Source: Cunninghamia lanceolata (taxonomy: Eukaryota; Streptophyta; Pinopsida; Cupressales; Cupressaceae). Taken from it: 64,000 nucleotides of DNA. Under the pieces are notes generated by a model that searched no databases, was not told where the DNA came from, and saw only the letters and a program-made list of their open reading frames with translations. Positions within the stretch are counted from its first letter, which is position 1. Each line of letters opens with the position of its first letter. The DNA lies in contig BSBN01000140.1 in the NCBI GenBank assembly GCA_027924645.1, positions 11,724,501 through 11,788,500 on the forward strand. Reading direction: 5' to 3'. The translations under genes were made by a program, and so were the position numbers. This document shows positions 34,469-46,760 of the stretch, piece after piece.

Positions 34469-35664
34469 TGTTGTGTGGTTACACAACACACCCCATTTTG
34501 ACTTGATAAAATAGGGACCCAACTTTTCTGCTTGGCTTGTTCTTGGTTTTTCTGCTTTTCGGCGGTCTAGTAAAAGTAAGTCATGCAGGTGACCCTGCAT
34601 TAGGAAGTTTGGTAAGTCATCATGATGAGGTTAGTTAGTCAAATTTAATATTTCATATCAATAACCTCATGGTTGGAAAGAGTACAAAATTTCATGCAGG
34701 TTTACCTTTTGGATCACCCTGATATTCCTTAGGGAACAAAAGTTATGACAAGTCAAAATCCTAGTCAAACCTGATATTCTGAGGGGGGGTCATATTTCTT
34801 AACATCAGTCATCTTATGAAAGATCACCTCGATCCAATTTTATCACCCGATAATCATTTGGTCTGAAACTCTAGACATCAATCTTACGTGGTAGTGATAT
34901 TTACCCGTCAAATAGCTTCATATATTTTGCAGGGGTCATATTTCGAATATCACCCAATGTTCCAAATATCACCCGATGTTCCAAATATCACCCTGTCACA
35001 AAATATCACCCTAGAGCCAATATGCTGATGACGTCATCCAATCCCGATGAACAAAGAAAATCACCCTGACGGTGACATCATCCTTTTTACCTCACGGAGG
35101 TATATTTCCAACGATCACCCTTTTTTAATAACATGACGGTGACATCATCCTGATCTTTCAAAAGGGGGTCACTTTAGTTTTGAAGGGTCACATCTCCAAT
35201 ATCACCCAATATTCTATTCATGACCTGATATTCAATATCACTCAATATTCTCAACATCACCCGATCCATTGACATCAGTCTTCCCACTTAAAGATGAGGA
35301 GGGTCATATTACATAGAGGGGGTCATATTACAAATATCACCTGATCTTCTAAAGATCACCCCCCTCATCTTGCCCCATGACATTAAATGTACATAAATGC
35401 AGTAGGTGGATTCCTGTCAATTGCGAATGCAATACACACACCTGGCAACATCCATGAATTTCGTACAGAAGATCAATGGTTTTGATCAATTTAACCCGAT
35501 CTTGCCCTAATTTGCCCTATGAATGAGATTAAAAGTGAATTTCCAAAGTCATTTTGCATTTACAGTGCGAAGAAGCGAGAATTTACAAAGCAGACATTCG
35601 AACCCTCATATGACCTACCTATGGATGCATACAGCTTATAGTAGAACAAAACACGTGATTATCA
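34469..35664 (+). mobile_element. 5' LTR of a plus-strand retroelement
   Basis: It starts TGTTGTGTGGTTACACAACA followed by CCCCATTTT...AAAAT-GGGACCC, closely matching the start of the LTR at 59263. It ends ...GATTATCA next to a primer-binding site. Between about 34,720 and 35,370 it carries more than ten ATCACCC-type motifs (ATCACCCTGAT, ATCACCCAAT, ATCACCCGAT). A matching 3' LTR was not found in 40.3-41.9 kb, so the element is incomplete or rearranged. Confidence 0.6.
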
Positions 35665-35665
35665 C

Positions 35666-35680
35666 TGGTATCTGAGCCCC
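35666..35680 (+). other. Primer-binding site, initiator-Met-tRNA type
   Basis: TGGTATCTGAGCCCC differs at one position from the usual plant retroelement site TGGTATCAGAGCC. It lies two bases after the LTR end and about 265 bases before the first ATG of the long reading frame, in the expected order for a plus-strand LTR element. Confidence 0.6.
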
Positions 35681-35928
35681 TTTTTCATAATCATCAGCCT
35701 AATCCAGGAGATAAGTGTTATCAGGTAAGTAATTAAAAAAACCCTCCTGTGTCATTTTCTGCATGTCTAGGTAGGATGCTTTTCTAGTGGTTTGAAACTA
35801 TAATTATGCATGTCATGATGAAATAGACATTAATGAGTATAATATGCATGATGTCGTAAACATATAATGTTGTATATGAATGGATATAAATAGTATGGTA
35901 AGACCAGTCGTGTTCATTGCAGGAATCC

Positions 35929-38900
35929 ATGGTGGACATCAGGAGGAACAAGTCTGAGTCTAAATTTCTTAAGCCTATGTTTGCTCAGCCTGAAGGAGTG
36001 TAGTTCAAGTATGGTGTCATCAGAGATACTCATCAGGGAAACACAGATTTAGTGGCATGGTCATATAAGATGCATAATGATAAAGAAAGTACCCTACTGG
36101 ACGCTATTTTTACATTCAGAATGTGGCATGCAGCTGGATTTCCTTATTCCATGGAAACTCCAAAGTTGATAATAGAATGTGCCAGGAATTACAACCCTCA
36201 AACAAGGAGAGTAGAAAAACATGGCAGGGTTTATGCAGATTTGTCAATAAAAGGGATTGCATCTACGTTCAGCCTCCCAGTTGGAAAGAAGGTAGTTAGT
36301 ATGGATCTGAAAAAACTAGAGATTGAATATATAAATAACAAAAAGACTGCAAGAAAGAGGATATATCAGTGGAGATCAAAGAACAGCACTTACACTGCCT
36401 CTGCCAAATTACTAGTGCACCTGTACAAATTTGACTTTGATGATGAATATCAGTATATGATTGCCCTACTCAGTAGAGTGACAGGCCAGCCTACTATTGG
36501 AAGTTTCAAGGATTGGATGTATGGGGTCATCATGATTTGTATTTATACAGATAATAAGCCATTATGGGCTAAAATCATCAGTGATGCTTTAGATGAACAG
36601 ATGATGAACTTAGGAGGCCTAGAGTGTTCATTTCACATGACTTCATATGTTGTATATTCATGTGCTTACAAGGGTACATTTGATGCACTAACCACAATTG
36701 GAAAGATTGGTGGTAGTTTAAATGATGCCCATATATGGGACCATTATCCTTAGTTGCAGAGAACAAACTATCTCCCTGACTACAAGTTAGTGAATGATGC
36801 ATTTTCTATGCATCTAGTCAGAACAATGGAGGAAGATAGAACTAAAAGATTGAGCATGGAAGCTCAGGAAGTTCTATACAAGCATGGTGCCTGGTTTATC
36901 CAGTTTGCCACATTTTCTTACATCAGGATAGAAGGTTATGAAGGACAGCCATTAATGCTACCCAGGTACCCTACTAATGGGGTAGTCCTGATGGAGTTTC
37001 TGAGATAGATATCTACTATACTGGATGCATACAAAGAAAACAAGAAAATACCTCCAATATTATTTCCAGTAACTATAGGGTGGTATATCTGCCCTGATTC
37101 TGAAAACATAAAGAAGGCCATAGGTGGTTTGAACCTGATGAACTTATAGCCATTCCCATTGGCCAGATCATATGACCCCTATGGAAGAATGCAAAAGATC
37201 ATAGGGAAGCCCATACATCAGAAGAACCTAGAGGATTTCTGGACTAACTGTGAGGATGAAGCTAAAGTCAGAAGAAGAAAATATCAAAGGCTCACCCTCA
37301 ATCAGATTAAGACATTTGATTGTGTTCCAGTGCCTGCACAATTGAAGAAAGATGATGGCAAGATTTTGTCAAATGAGTATGAAGACAATAAGGTGTATAA
37401 TGACACCATTTCAGCCCCTAACCTGACGCAACCTGAAGATATTTCATTAGATTAGTTTATAGGTGGGGTACTACAGTTGACCCAATCATGGGTAAATGAA
37501 CAAATCAATACACTGAAGAAGAAAGGTGTGGCCGTCATAGTAGATAACAAGAGGAAAAGGCAGGAGATTTCAGATGAAGAATATGATGACTTTCTTATTG
37601 AGAAGAGAAAATCTAATGGAGAAAGGCTGCCACCTCAGAAACAAAGAAAAGGACCCCCCAAAGGAAGGAAGACTGATAGTGAACCTAAGGGGGTGATAGT
37701 TGAAAGAGTTGATATACCAGCTAAAGGTGCATCTGCATCAGGACAGGCATCAACCTCATCTGCACAGCCTTTGGTAGATGAACCAAGAGCAAAAAGAATC
37801 TTAAGGCCAGCTGTGGAGACTGCAAGAGTATAGTATGAAGGCCAAACCTCACAATAGAATGTGGAAAAGGATATCATTCTTGAGGAGGAGCTAGTGAATA
37901 AAGAGCCTGAAGATGACTATGACATTCACTAGAAAAAGGAAGGCACCCATGGTGGCATCACCACCTAAAAGACAGAAAACATCTATGAGGGGTGAGATAA
38001 GACATGACCCCATAGTATTAAGTGGAGCTAGTAGTGAAGTGTTTAGGAAAGAATTGCAACATGATGTGCCACTTCCTACCATCATTTAATTTAAGACTAA
38101 GAAGGCTGAAGAGCAAGTAAAAGAAGCCGCTAGAGCAGTTCAAGGTGGTCCTTTCTCATTGGAAGAAACTGTGGACCTATTAGATGATGAGGTAGTACAA
38201 AATGTAACTTCTCAACAGATGGAGACCCTTGCTTCTAACACTCGCATGACCCCACATGGAACCCCATCCTCATAGATGGCAATGTTAGAAGAGTTGAAGC
38301 AAATAGAGTAAGAAAAGGAAAATAGCCCAAAGAGGGCAGCCCAACAAATCGGGCTTGATAAGTTAGTTGATCAGGTAACTAGCCCTACAGTGATAGACCT
38401 AACATATAGAGAGGATGTAAGTCCTAAACATCAAGCAGGTGCACCTGATAAAGCAGAAAATATTGAGGAGGTCAAGCTAACAGAAACAGAAAGCAACATT
38501 CCAGATATGGGTCAGCAACAACAAGAAATACCAGCTGAACCCAAAATAGTAGAAGTCCAATAGAAGGGTGGGAATGATCAAGACACATCAGGTGATGATG
38601 CCTTCCAGACTCGAGAAACCTCAGGCGATAAGGATACATCAGGTCATGAGGACCTAAAAACTTAGGAGGTAGATACATCAGGTGCGGAGCAGAATGTGAT
38701 CCAGGATCAGGTTGATGCACCTAGTACAAATACAATGATATCCGCGGAGACAAATATACCTCAAGATGAGGAAATTCCCAAAGTGGATGAGACACAAAAG
38801 GAGGGAGTAAAAGATTAGGTCCAGGACCAGCATGTAGATACACAACATGATCCTCCCCCGCAAGAAGAAGTTCTTCAAGAAGAAGAAATACAATAGGATC

Positions 38901-40281
38901 CCCCTCATGATGAATATCATGAGGAAGAAATAAGTAAATCACCCTCTCCACCAAGAATTGAGACAAATGATAGAGATCAGGGTGGACATGATGATGATGA
39001 CAGACACCAAGGATTTGGAGATCAAGTGCCTCAATGGCTTGAGAAAGAAGTAGGTATGGAATCAAGTTTTGAGATTCAGGATTTTGATGTTTCAACATTG
39101 TTTTCAGAAACCATCATGAAGCCTAAGAGGAAAGCCAGATTAACATCTGCAATTAGGAGAGATCCTGCTACAAGCAGAAGGACCGCCTAGGTAGCACTTC
39201 CCATTGTTGAGAAAGAGAAAGGCAAAATCACCCTAGAAGAATTCCAGATCACTACAGTTGACTTGGGGTTTGCCAATGAAGACCAAGAAGGTTAGGAAGG
39301 GAAGGATATAATAGATTCTTTGACCCAAAGGGTGAAGAAAGAAAAAGAGAAGAATAAGAAGAATAAAGAGCACATTGTTCAGCTACACTCATACATAAAA
39401 GGGTTGATTAACCCTGAAAATACATCATCAGATTAGGCAGTCCCATTGACTGTAATTTCTCAAGAGGAGGTTAATAAATTAGACCTTATGAAGCATGAGT
39501 CAGTGATCATGAGAAAGTGGATGTTGTCAGCACTCACAAGAGCTGAGGAAGTAGTGAGAGCCTCTTTGCAGAGGTGGAATTCTTTGAGTATCTCAAGGAA
39601 GAAGGTTGATAAATTACAGAATAAAGCTGGAAGAAGGTCATTCTAGTTAGAGAAAGCATTGAGTGCTCTGAGTGAAATAAAAAGGATTAATCCTCAGATC
39701 CTAATAAATCATCAGGTGCTGGATAATAACACTACCATGCTAGTGGATATTTGGTATAGAGACATCAGGTTTGAATGTGATATACTGAAGAAGTGTAGTA
39801 ATAAGTTAAGAGATATCAGTGTGAAACTGCACAGCATGATGTCCTATGCGAAAGAAGTCCTGGAAGCCCTAGAGGGAAAAGTAGAGGGGAAAATTGAAAA
39901 CTAAGACGCAGACTTTGCCATAAAATCTCTACATGATAACTTCCAGCCGATGGCTGATGATCCTCTCACCCACCTGACAGAAGACTTGCAATGAATAGGA
40001 TCATGAGGATCAAAGTCAGGGTGGAGAACTATAATGAAACATTGAGCAATAGGAAGGGTAAATTGGAGACCCTTAGAGATAAGTTTCAAGCCCACAAGCA
40101 CGCCATCAGTAAAGCCAAAACTTAGGATGGCGGGGAAGTTGGAAGAATAGTTGAAGCATATGAAAATATCAGGACAATAATGCAGGTCCATATACAAGGT
40201 AACATTCATCAGGGTGACGACGACACAGAAAGTGATGATCATGATGATCATGATGAGGAAGAAGAAGAGCCTGAAGAATAA
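35929..40281 (+). pseudogene. Very long broken ORF of an LTR element, TAG-riddled
   Basis: From ATG at 35929 one frame runs to about 37,930, shifts by one base, and runs on to 39,904; after another shift a last segment reaches TAA at 40281 (about 1,450 codons). Between 35929 and 39904 there are 16 TAG stops, three TAA and no TGA. The N-terminal 400 residues form a globular domain (MWHAAGFPYSMETPKLI..., GRVYADLSIKGIASTFSLP) that resembles putative plant transposon proteins in general style only. Next come a basic Lys/Arg-rich region (about 37.5-38.0 kb), a long acidic, Gln-rich low-complexity region (38.1-39.1 kb) and coiled-coil-like helices (39.3-39.9 kb). No protease, RT or integrase is present. 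It is probably a gag-like or extra ORF of a non-autonomous element; the function is unknown. Confidence 0.65.
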
Positions 40282-41900
40282 AGGAAGATGCGCCACAAGG
40301 GAAATGTATGCATTAGGTACTTATAAGAAAATAAGTTACCTAGATGGTTGCCAGCTGGCAACCTGTGCCATGAGAGATAGTTGACCAAGTCAAAAGGAAT
40401 ATGCATTGTGGATCTTAATTGATAAATCTTGATCGTAGATCATTTGGAACCGCTCCCTCACCTTATTCTATAGAAGGTGCAGGGATGCTTTATTTTGGAT
40501 ATTCAAAAGCTTAATTGAAATTTGTTTGCTGAAATATCAGGGCCTATTTCAAAGTTATTGTGAACCTACATGTTTTTGCATACTTAATGAAAGAGAAGAC
40601 CATTTTGATTACAAAATTATCGTAAATCCTGAGTAGTCTGTATTTGAATTCTTGATACATGCTTTGATTTGCTACATCCCTTGGAGTGCTCATCAATCTA
40701 CATGTATTGCCGTCATTCATTATCCTTTGAAGTTTGCATCATCTATATCTAGCTGTGGAACATCCTGGTGAAAATATAGTTTGATTTCTTCTCCTAATGA
40801 CAGTATCAAGTGTGTATGTGACTCAATAGCTGAAGATTCATCATAATTTGAAGTATTCTTTTCAATTTCTTTTAATTTCAGAACAATTCACTATCACAAC
40901 TGCAAATAATAGATAATCAAAAGCAAATTACATGAAATATGAAGACATCTCATAAATAACTAGAAATTCATAGCATATTTAGAGTTAAAGCATGTTCAAT
41001 TGATAAATATCATGCAAAGATCTAAGTATAGGCACATTATTTGATGAAATATACTGTGTAGAATGACCTTTCTATGTAGCATCTTTATAGAAAGAGAATC
41101 CTACTAATAAGCAAATGTAAGGCCCCTGAATGGAAAACAACAACACACATCAACCACTGAGTAATGTCAATAGATTAAGAACTAATCCACGGATACTTGG
41201 GATCATGAATTCTTTAAATTCATCATATCTTTCAAGATGAGTAAAGGTTGTTGTGTAACTTTTATTCTATGTTTGCTTATGACTAACATCATGATCAACA
41301 CTTCGAAAGGTTACTATTCTTCCCATTTTTGGTCTTTTTGAATACCCTTTATCTTGAAGAATGATCTAGAACTTTCAAAGTTTCCAAAAGGGTTAACAGT
41401 GGCGGGACTTACTATTTTTAGTAAGTTTACATTTGACCTCGAATTGACCTAAAATTTTGCCAGAAGGTGCGGAATAGCTAAGTAAACATCTCGGGTGAGT
41501 TTCTACTCAAGATATATCTAGATTGCGAGATATTAAAGTTTCTATTTTTTGAAATTGTCAAAAAAAAATTGAACTCAATTTTCGTAATCAAAACTTCCCT
41601 AAATGTCTCAAAAATTGTCGTAATTGACAAAGTGGGTTACAAGGTGATAGATCTTTTCACAAGCTTTCCGTACATCAAATGATTCATCAATAAGACATCA
41701 GATCAAAAGTTATGGCCTCTGGAAGTTGGACCTCCTATTTTTGGGAAATGTAGAAATGTGTTGGACACATAAAAGAGTTATAAAGGGGAGAGTTACACAT
41801 GTTGGTGTGTGTTTTGGCACATCACAAGACATCTTTGATTGGAAATAATTTGGGCGCCACTTTTGGGTGGTTTTAGCTCATGGTTTTGTAATTACAGGTA
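40282..41900. other. Non-coding sequence between two retroelements
   Basis: No gene is supported. This is AT-rich DNA in which the 3' LTR of the plus-strand element would be expected but is not recognisable. Its right part may already belong to the LTR of element C, whose left edge could not be fixed. Confidence 0.4.
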
Positions 41901-42417
41901 ACGATTTACTATATTGTATCTCCTATATATCAGGAGCTAGAGATGGAGGTTGTGTGTAAGAATGTTATAGATGTCAAGTTACCTCCTGGATCTCTAGTTG
42001 GATATACTCTTGTAAAATCTTTCTCTGCAAGTATATTGTAATCTTCTTGATTCCTAAATAATATATTGGGCAGCTTTGGAGTGTAGGGTTTTTGACCTGA
42101 AAAGGTTTTCCCCACGTATATTTTGTGTTGTAAGTTTTATGTTTGCATTTGGAAGTTGTTATTATCTTTATGTTAATGTGCATCTTAATCTATAACTATA
42201 AAAGAAAAAAATTGCATAAATCTTTCTTCAGTAGATCAGTGTAGGAAGCATTTCCACATACCTTACTTCCTTTCATTGACATTAATCTAGGCATGACATC
42301 TAGCCATGAACATCAACAACACCAACACCATTGTATCTCATTGGTGTATTATCATCACAAGTTGAGTGTTGACCTTAATTTAAGTGTTGACATCAATGAC
42401 AAAACATATTGCCAACA
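41900..42417 (-). mobile_element. 3' LTR of Sirevirus-like copia element C (left edge uncertain)
   Basis: On the minus strand the LTR starts TGTTGGCAATATG at 42417, directly after a purine tract (CAAAGGGGGAGAT, 42418-42430), the normal plant copia layout. Inside, 42275 down to about 42000, is a module beginning TGAAAGGAAG and containing ATATACGTGGGGAAAACC, which also occurs in the LTRs of A and B on the opposite strand. The lower boundary is not defined because the 5' LTR of C lies outside the window. Confidence 0.65.
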
Positions 42418-42430
42418 ATCTCCCCCTTTG
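42418..42430 (-). other. Polypurine tract of element C
   Basis: Minus-strand CAAAGGGGGAGAT immediately precedes TGTTGG of the LTR. This is where plus-strand DNA synthesis is primed in LTR retrotransposons. Confidence 0.7.
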
Positions 42431-42530
42431 TCATTGATGGCAACACATACTCCCCCTTAAATGTACATTTCTCTCTCCCCCCCTTTGACATCAAGGACAA
42501 AGGGAAACTACTTCTTCCCCTTAGGAAACA

Positions 42531-42533
<3 letters not shown>

Positions 42534-42563
<30 letters not shown>
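42534..42563. repeat. (CT)n microsatellite
   Basis: A pure CT dinucleotide run of about 30 bases lies between the RNase H of element C and its polypurine tract. Confidence 0.95.
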
Positions 42564-42566
<3 letters not shown>

Positions 42567-42789
42567 TTGATGTTCATACCTTCTTTCTTGAAACAACTCA
42601 AGGCTCCCCCTGTCAACAATAATTGCTACCTACTCCCCCTGAGAGGTAGCCACCATCAGCCCAGGAAGAAGGATATAGCATGAATCTCCCTAGACCGATG
42701 CACCACTATGCATCTAGAAAGAAGGAGAGGCAATTACCCCTAGACCTCTGCCAGAGATCTTCAAAAGTGTCCTTTCCAAGAGTCTTTGT

Positions 42790-43354
42790 GAAAATATTTG
42801 TAATTTATTCCTTTGTTGGTACATATTCCAACCTTACTTCCTTATCTGCAACCTTCTCTCTCAAAAATTGATACCTAATTTCTATATTCTTGGTTCTAGA
42901 ATGCATCACTAAATTCTTGGAAATATTTATAGCACTTGTATTATCACACAAAATAGGAATAGGCTCATCATATAATACCTTGATATCCTTCAGAGTTTGT
43001 TTCATCCACAACGCTTGTGTACAATAGGATGCTGCTACAATATACTCTACCTCTCCAATTGATAAGGATGTTAAATCTTTCTTCTTGCTCTGCCATGAAA
43101 CCAATCTTCTTAAAAAGAAAGCACCACCAATTGTACTTCTATTATCAACATAACCATCCCAATCAGCATCAGTGTAGGCACTCAGATCAAAGTCATTATC
43201 TTTTGGATACCATAAGCCATAATCTGAAGTTCCCTTCAAGTATCTGAATATTCTTTTCACTGCCTTCTCATGTGTTTGCTTGGGATTAGCTTGATATTTG
43301 GAAACCACACATACTGCATGCATAATATCAGGCCTAGAAGTAGTCAAGTACAAC
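42790..43354 (-). pseudogene. Element C: end of RT and RNase H
   Basis: The minus-strand reading starts at the edge of the A/B insertion with TSRPDIMHAV, then KRIFRYLKGTSDYGLWYP, YTDADWDGYVDNRST, VSWQSKKK, LWMKQTLKD and CDNTSAINISKN. The LWMKQTL, CDNTSAI-ISKN and HSRTKNIEIRYQFLR phrases are typical of Sireviruses (SIRE/Maximus). The domain degrades the RNA template during reverse transcription. The segment is open to its 3' end but is separated from the rest of pol by 13.5 kb of inserted DNA. Confidence 0.85.
43350..43354. repeat. Left target-site duplication of the A/B insertion
   Basis: ACAAC here and ACAAT at 56841-56845 flank the outer LTRs and match at four of five positions. With one copy removed, the pol frame of element C is continuous across the join into the conserved TSRPDI motif, confirming that this is the insertion point. 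Confidence 0.75.
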
Positions 43355-44412
43355 TGAAAGGAAGCTAGGTGTGTGGAAATCACTTCCTACACTAATCTAA
43401 TGAGGGGACTCAGAGATTGCAAATTAAATTTTATCTTTACAATTATAGATGTGTTAATCCACTAACAGATATATTCTAGCAAACACATACACAAGAATGT
43501 AAGACAGAAGAAGAGAGACACGAGATATACGTGGGGAAAACCCTTACGAGTGAAAAACCCCACACTCCAAAACACAACTCAAATGTATTCTATAAACAAA
43601 GAAGGTTACAATATAATCATAGAGCCAATGCTCTTGTAGGAGTCTTCGACACTCATATTTGGAGATGTTCCGGTAGCATAACAGTACTTGTCAAACCTGT
43701 AGTAGTTCTCCTCTCCAAAGCACTTGTTTTTATAGAAAATACAAGGCAAAAATGGCTCCACACTGAGATGGGCATCCAACATGGCCTCATGGTCCAAAAC
43801 CCATGCCTATGGACACTTGTCCAACACTGTAGGATGTTCCTAACACTTGTCAAGTCACCCCATCCCAAAGAGGTCACCTATTTCCAAAATGGGCTATGAC
43901 AGATGCTCTTATGACTCTTACAACTGTCATAGAATCTGTCATAGCTGTCATAACTTACAACTGTAAGAGAATCTGTCATACATAGGCTAGAAATAGCATA
44001 TTCTCTTACAACATGTCATAGTCCACCTTGGGGTGCCCAAAGATGCCTTTTTAAAAGATGCTTCTCAACACATGTCTTCACCTGTCATAGGATCTTCTAT
44101 TTCTGAGTCTTACATGTCATAACTTTGTCATAGGAATCTGTCATGACCGTTTTGGTCAAAATTCCCTTACACACATTTCAAGATGCTGACACATGGAAAA
44201 ATATTCCTACCACTAAATGGGATGCCTACCTCCTCATGTGAGGACAAAATTACATGTGGTCATATGCCATGTAGGATGACACATCACCGTGCCAACTCCC
44301 ACAAGATGACAACATAGGATTTGCATCCTAATTATACAATAGGCAATAAATAAATAAATACAATGAAATAATGCAAGGAATTACCAAGGTTGAGATGCCT
44401 TAATTCCCAACA
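43355..44412 (-). repeat. 3' LTR of element A
   Basis: On the minus strand it begins TGTTGGGAATTAAGG after a purine tract (CAAGTGGGAGAA) and ends CTTCCTTTCA at 43355. It is 1,058 bases long. On the plus strand it contains the ATATACGTGGGGAAAACC module near 43523 that is found in the opposite sense in the LTR of C. Confidence 0.88.
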
Positions 44413-45092
44413 TTCTCCCACTTGTTGAACACCTTGTAAGTGCCAATATAATTAACATGATTTAACTGCTATAGGCCGAGAGGCCTATAGACTCCGAACA
44501 CCATCTGAACTTCTCTGTGCCCACTGGCTTCGTCAATGCATCTACAACATTCCTCAAAGTATCTACCTTCTCCAAATTTACCTTCCCATCCTCTACCATG
44601 TCTCACATGAAATGAAACTGTACATCAATATGCTTTGTTCTAGCATGGAAAGTTGGATTTTTCGCAAGGCAAATCACACTCTAACTGTCACAACAAATCG
44701 TAATCTGTCCTGCATCAACACCAATATCTGAACACAATCTCTTAAGCCAGCTGGCTTCCTTGCAAGCATGAGTTGCTACCATGTACTCAGCTTCTGTCAT
44801 GGACAAAGCAACCACAGGTTTTCACTTACTCATCCAACTAATTGCACCACTAAACATAGTGAACACATAGGCACTAGTGGATCTCCTGTTGTCAATGTCA
44901 CCTACCCAATCAGAATCCACAAATCCATGAATACAAAATGAATGTAAAGTTCATGTAACATTACCATGATAGCATATGGAATACTTAAAAGTACCCTTCA
45001 AATATCTAAACACTCACTTAACTACATCCTAATGTACCCGTCCAAGATTAGCCATAAATTGACTAAGGACTCCCACTACTTGGGCAATGTCT
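44413..45092 (-). pseudogene. Element A: RNase H and C-terminal pol, part 1
   Basis: This corresponds base for base to 51586-52265 of element B and encodes the decayed RNase H end (an IDA(Q/H)FHF-like region and the CCDSQSAI-like site in B). It contains stops in A. It breaks off after GGCAATGTCT, where the viral fragment begins; in B the same sequence continues as GGTCTTGTGCAGACC. Confidence 0.8.
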
Positions 45093-45457
45093 ATTTATTA
45101 GAAAAGGTCACTAAATCTAAGATCTTTTCTCAGTTTGACTGTAAATCAGGATTCTACCAGATCAGAGTGAAGAAAGGAGATCAGTTCAAAACTGCTTTCA
45201 GCTGTCCTTTTGGTCATTATGAATGGACAGTCATGCCCTTTGGATTGATGAACGCTCCAGCCTATTTCCAAGAACGCATGGATAAGATCTTTGCTGGTTG
45301 TCAAGATTGGTTATGTGTTTATATAGATGATATTCTTATTTTTAGTCAGACATTTGATGAGCATAGCTCTCATTTAAATAAGTTTTATGGACTTGCTCTT
45401 AATTCTGGGATTGTTCTGTCCCTGAGCAAAATTCAATGGTGTACAAAACTCTTGTAA
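45093..45457 (+). pseudogene. Pararetrovirus reverse transcriptase, palm region
   Basis: Readable motifs are FSQFDCKSGFYQI, TAFSCPFGHYEW, VMPFGLMNAPAYFQ and VYIDDILIFS, the catalytic YxDD being intact at about 45320-45331. The TAFSCPxGHYEW phrase is characteristic of caulimovirids rather than Ty3 elements. The start is truncated, and the open frame upstream (from 44966) is copia sequence read by chance. A frameshift occurs between about 45,440 and 45,470. Confidence 0.85.
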
Positions 45458-45467
45458 GTTTTTAGGT

Positions 45468-46355
45468 ATGATTGTAAAAGGTGGACAGTTAGAAGTCCAG
45501 CCTCATATTAAGGCTAATATCCTTGAATTTCAGCCCCCTTTGAATGTTAAGGAGCTGCAAGGATTTCTAGGAATTTTGAACTATGTAAACAATTTTTATC
45601 CTCATGCAGGTTTTGATCGTGCTCCTCTACAAGAATTACTCTCAAAGAGAAAGCCACAATGGACCCAAGTCCATATAGATGCAGTTCATCTTATTCAGCA
45701 GAAAGTTTAGAATTTACCTGTCCTTCATGTCCCTACTACTGATCAGTTTATTCTATATACTGATGCTTCAGACTATGCTTGGGGAGGACATTTATGTTTT
45801 GTCAAAGATGATATAGAATACCTTGCTGAATATGCTAGTGGAGTATTTCCAGCTGATGTGAGAAAATGGATCTCTTCTGACAAAGAGATTTATAGTGTGG
45901 TTAAGAATCTGAAGAAGTTTGCTTTAAAGTTGATGCATTTGAAGAAGTTTATTATCAGAACTGATTGCACAAGGTTCTTAACATTCAAGGAGAAAGACCA
46001 TGGCAGGAAAGATGGTCGTGGAAAGTATTTGAGATGGCAAGAATACTTTAATCAATTCAATTATGAAGTCCAGCATATATCAGGGAAAAAGAACATAGTT
46101 GCAGACTATTTTAGTAGACCAAGTCTTCCTGGAGTATTTATGCAGAATCCTGGATCTTCTTCCGGACCTCCTGGATTTATCAGAGAAAGAAATTATGATG
46201 CTCCATTCAGACATATGAATGTTATTGTGCAGAGAGATATTCTGATGAAAGGTCTGCATAATCATTATGATGAGAATGCTAATCAAGCAGCTGAGACATT
46301 GCAACATACTGGCTGTATTACAACTCCTGATCTCTATGCCACAGGATATGGATAG
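45468..46355 (+). pseudogene. Pararetrovirus RT connection and RNase H
   Basis: The sequence continues in a second frame: NVKELQGFLGILNYV, then a TAG at 45708. The same frame goes on with YTDASDYAWGGHL, EYASGVFP and KEIYSVVKNLKKF. It ends with RGKYLRWQEYF and VQHISGKKNIVADYFSR, the usual caulimovirid RNase H C-terminus. The tail (46140-46355) has no recognised domain. Decay consists of one frameshift and one internal stop before the frame ends at 46355. Confidence 0.85.
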
Positions 46356-46385
46356 TTTGAAATTCTTTGGATCAATTCAGACCAT

Positions 46386-46760
46386 ATGTACCATCTGCTA
46401 CTAAATCTGGTACGAAAACCATTCTACACTTGGCAGATTTCCTGTTCAGCGCCTATTACTAAGCAAATTGAAGATTTCTTCTATTTTGCTGGACCCCCTG
46501 CTATTCATCCGGATGAGCCCATCAATCAAGAACTATGCATGCGTATAATCATCAATATGAGATTAAAGTGGGAATCTTACTTTTCTCCCACTATGAACCA
46601 TGACATTGATGTACAAGATTGGATTATCCATCAAAGGTTTCGGATCAATGCCAAGTGGCATCCTGTCAGTTGGAATGATGTTTACCGATATGGATATGAC
46701 CGCTCTCATATCACATCCCCATGTGATAGTACCAGCTCACGAGACAGCTGTAGCACTTAA
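46386..46760 (+). pseudogene. Downstream viral segment of unknown role
   Basis: A 124-residue open stretch, with a second overlapping frame to 46863, contains PITKQIEDFFYF and DVQDWIIHQRFRINAKWHPVS. It follows the RNase H directly and lies inside the same insertion, so it is probably the 3' part of the viral polyprotein or a following ORF. No family is recognised. Confidence 0.45.

Noticed and set aside
38472..39098. Minus-strand ORFs (His/Leu-rich) opposite the long plus-strand frame
   Set aside because: They mirror the acidic/Gln-rich coding strand, whose frame is colinear over 4 kb and makes better sense as protein.
43531..43899. 122-codon plus-strand ORF repeated at 50708-51076
   Set aside because: It lies inside the LTRs of A and B, antisense to the element. 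Its recurrence follows from LTR identity, and the third LTR copy does not keep it open.
44966..45092. First 42 residues of the ORF leading into the viral RT as viral protein
   Set aside because: They are the complement of element A pol, matching 52115-52265 of element B; the viral part begins at about 45093.
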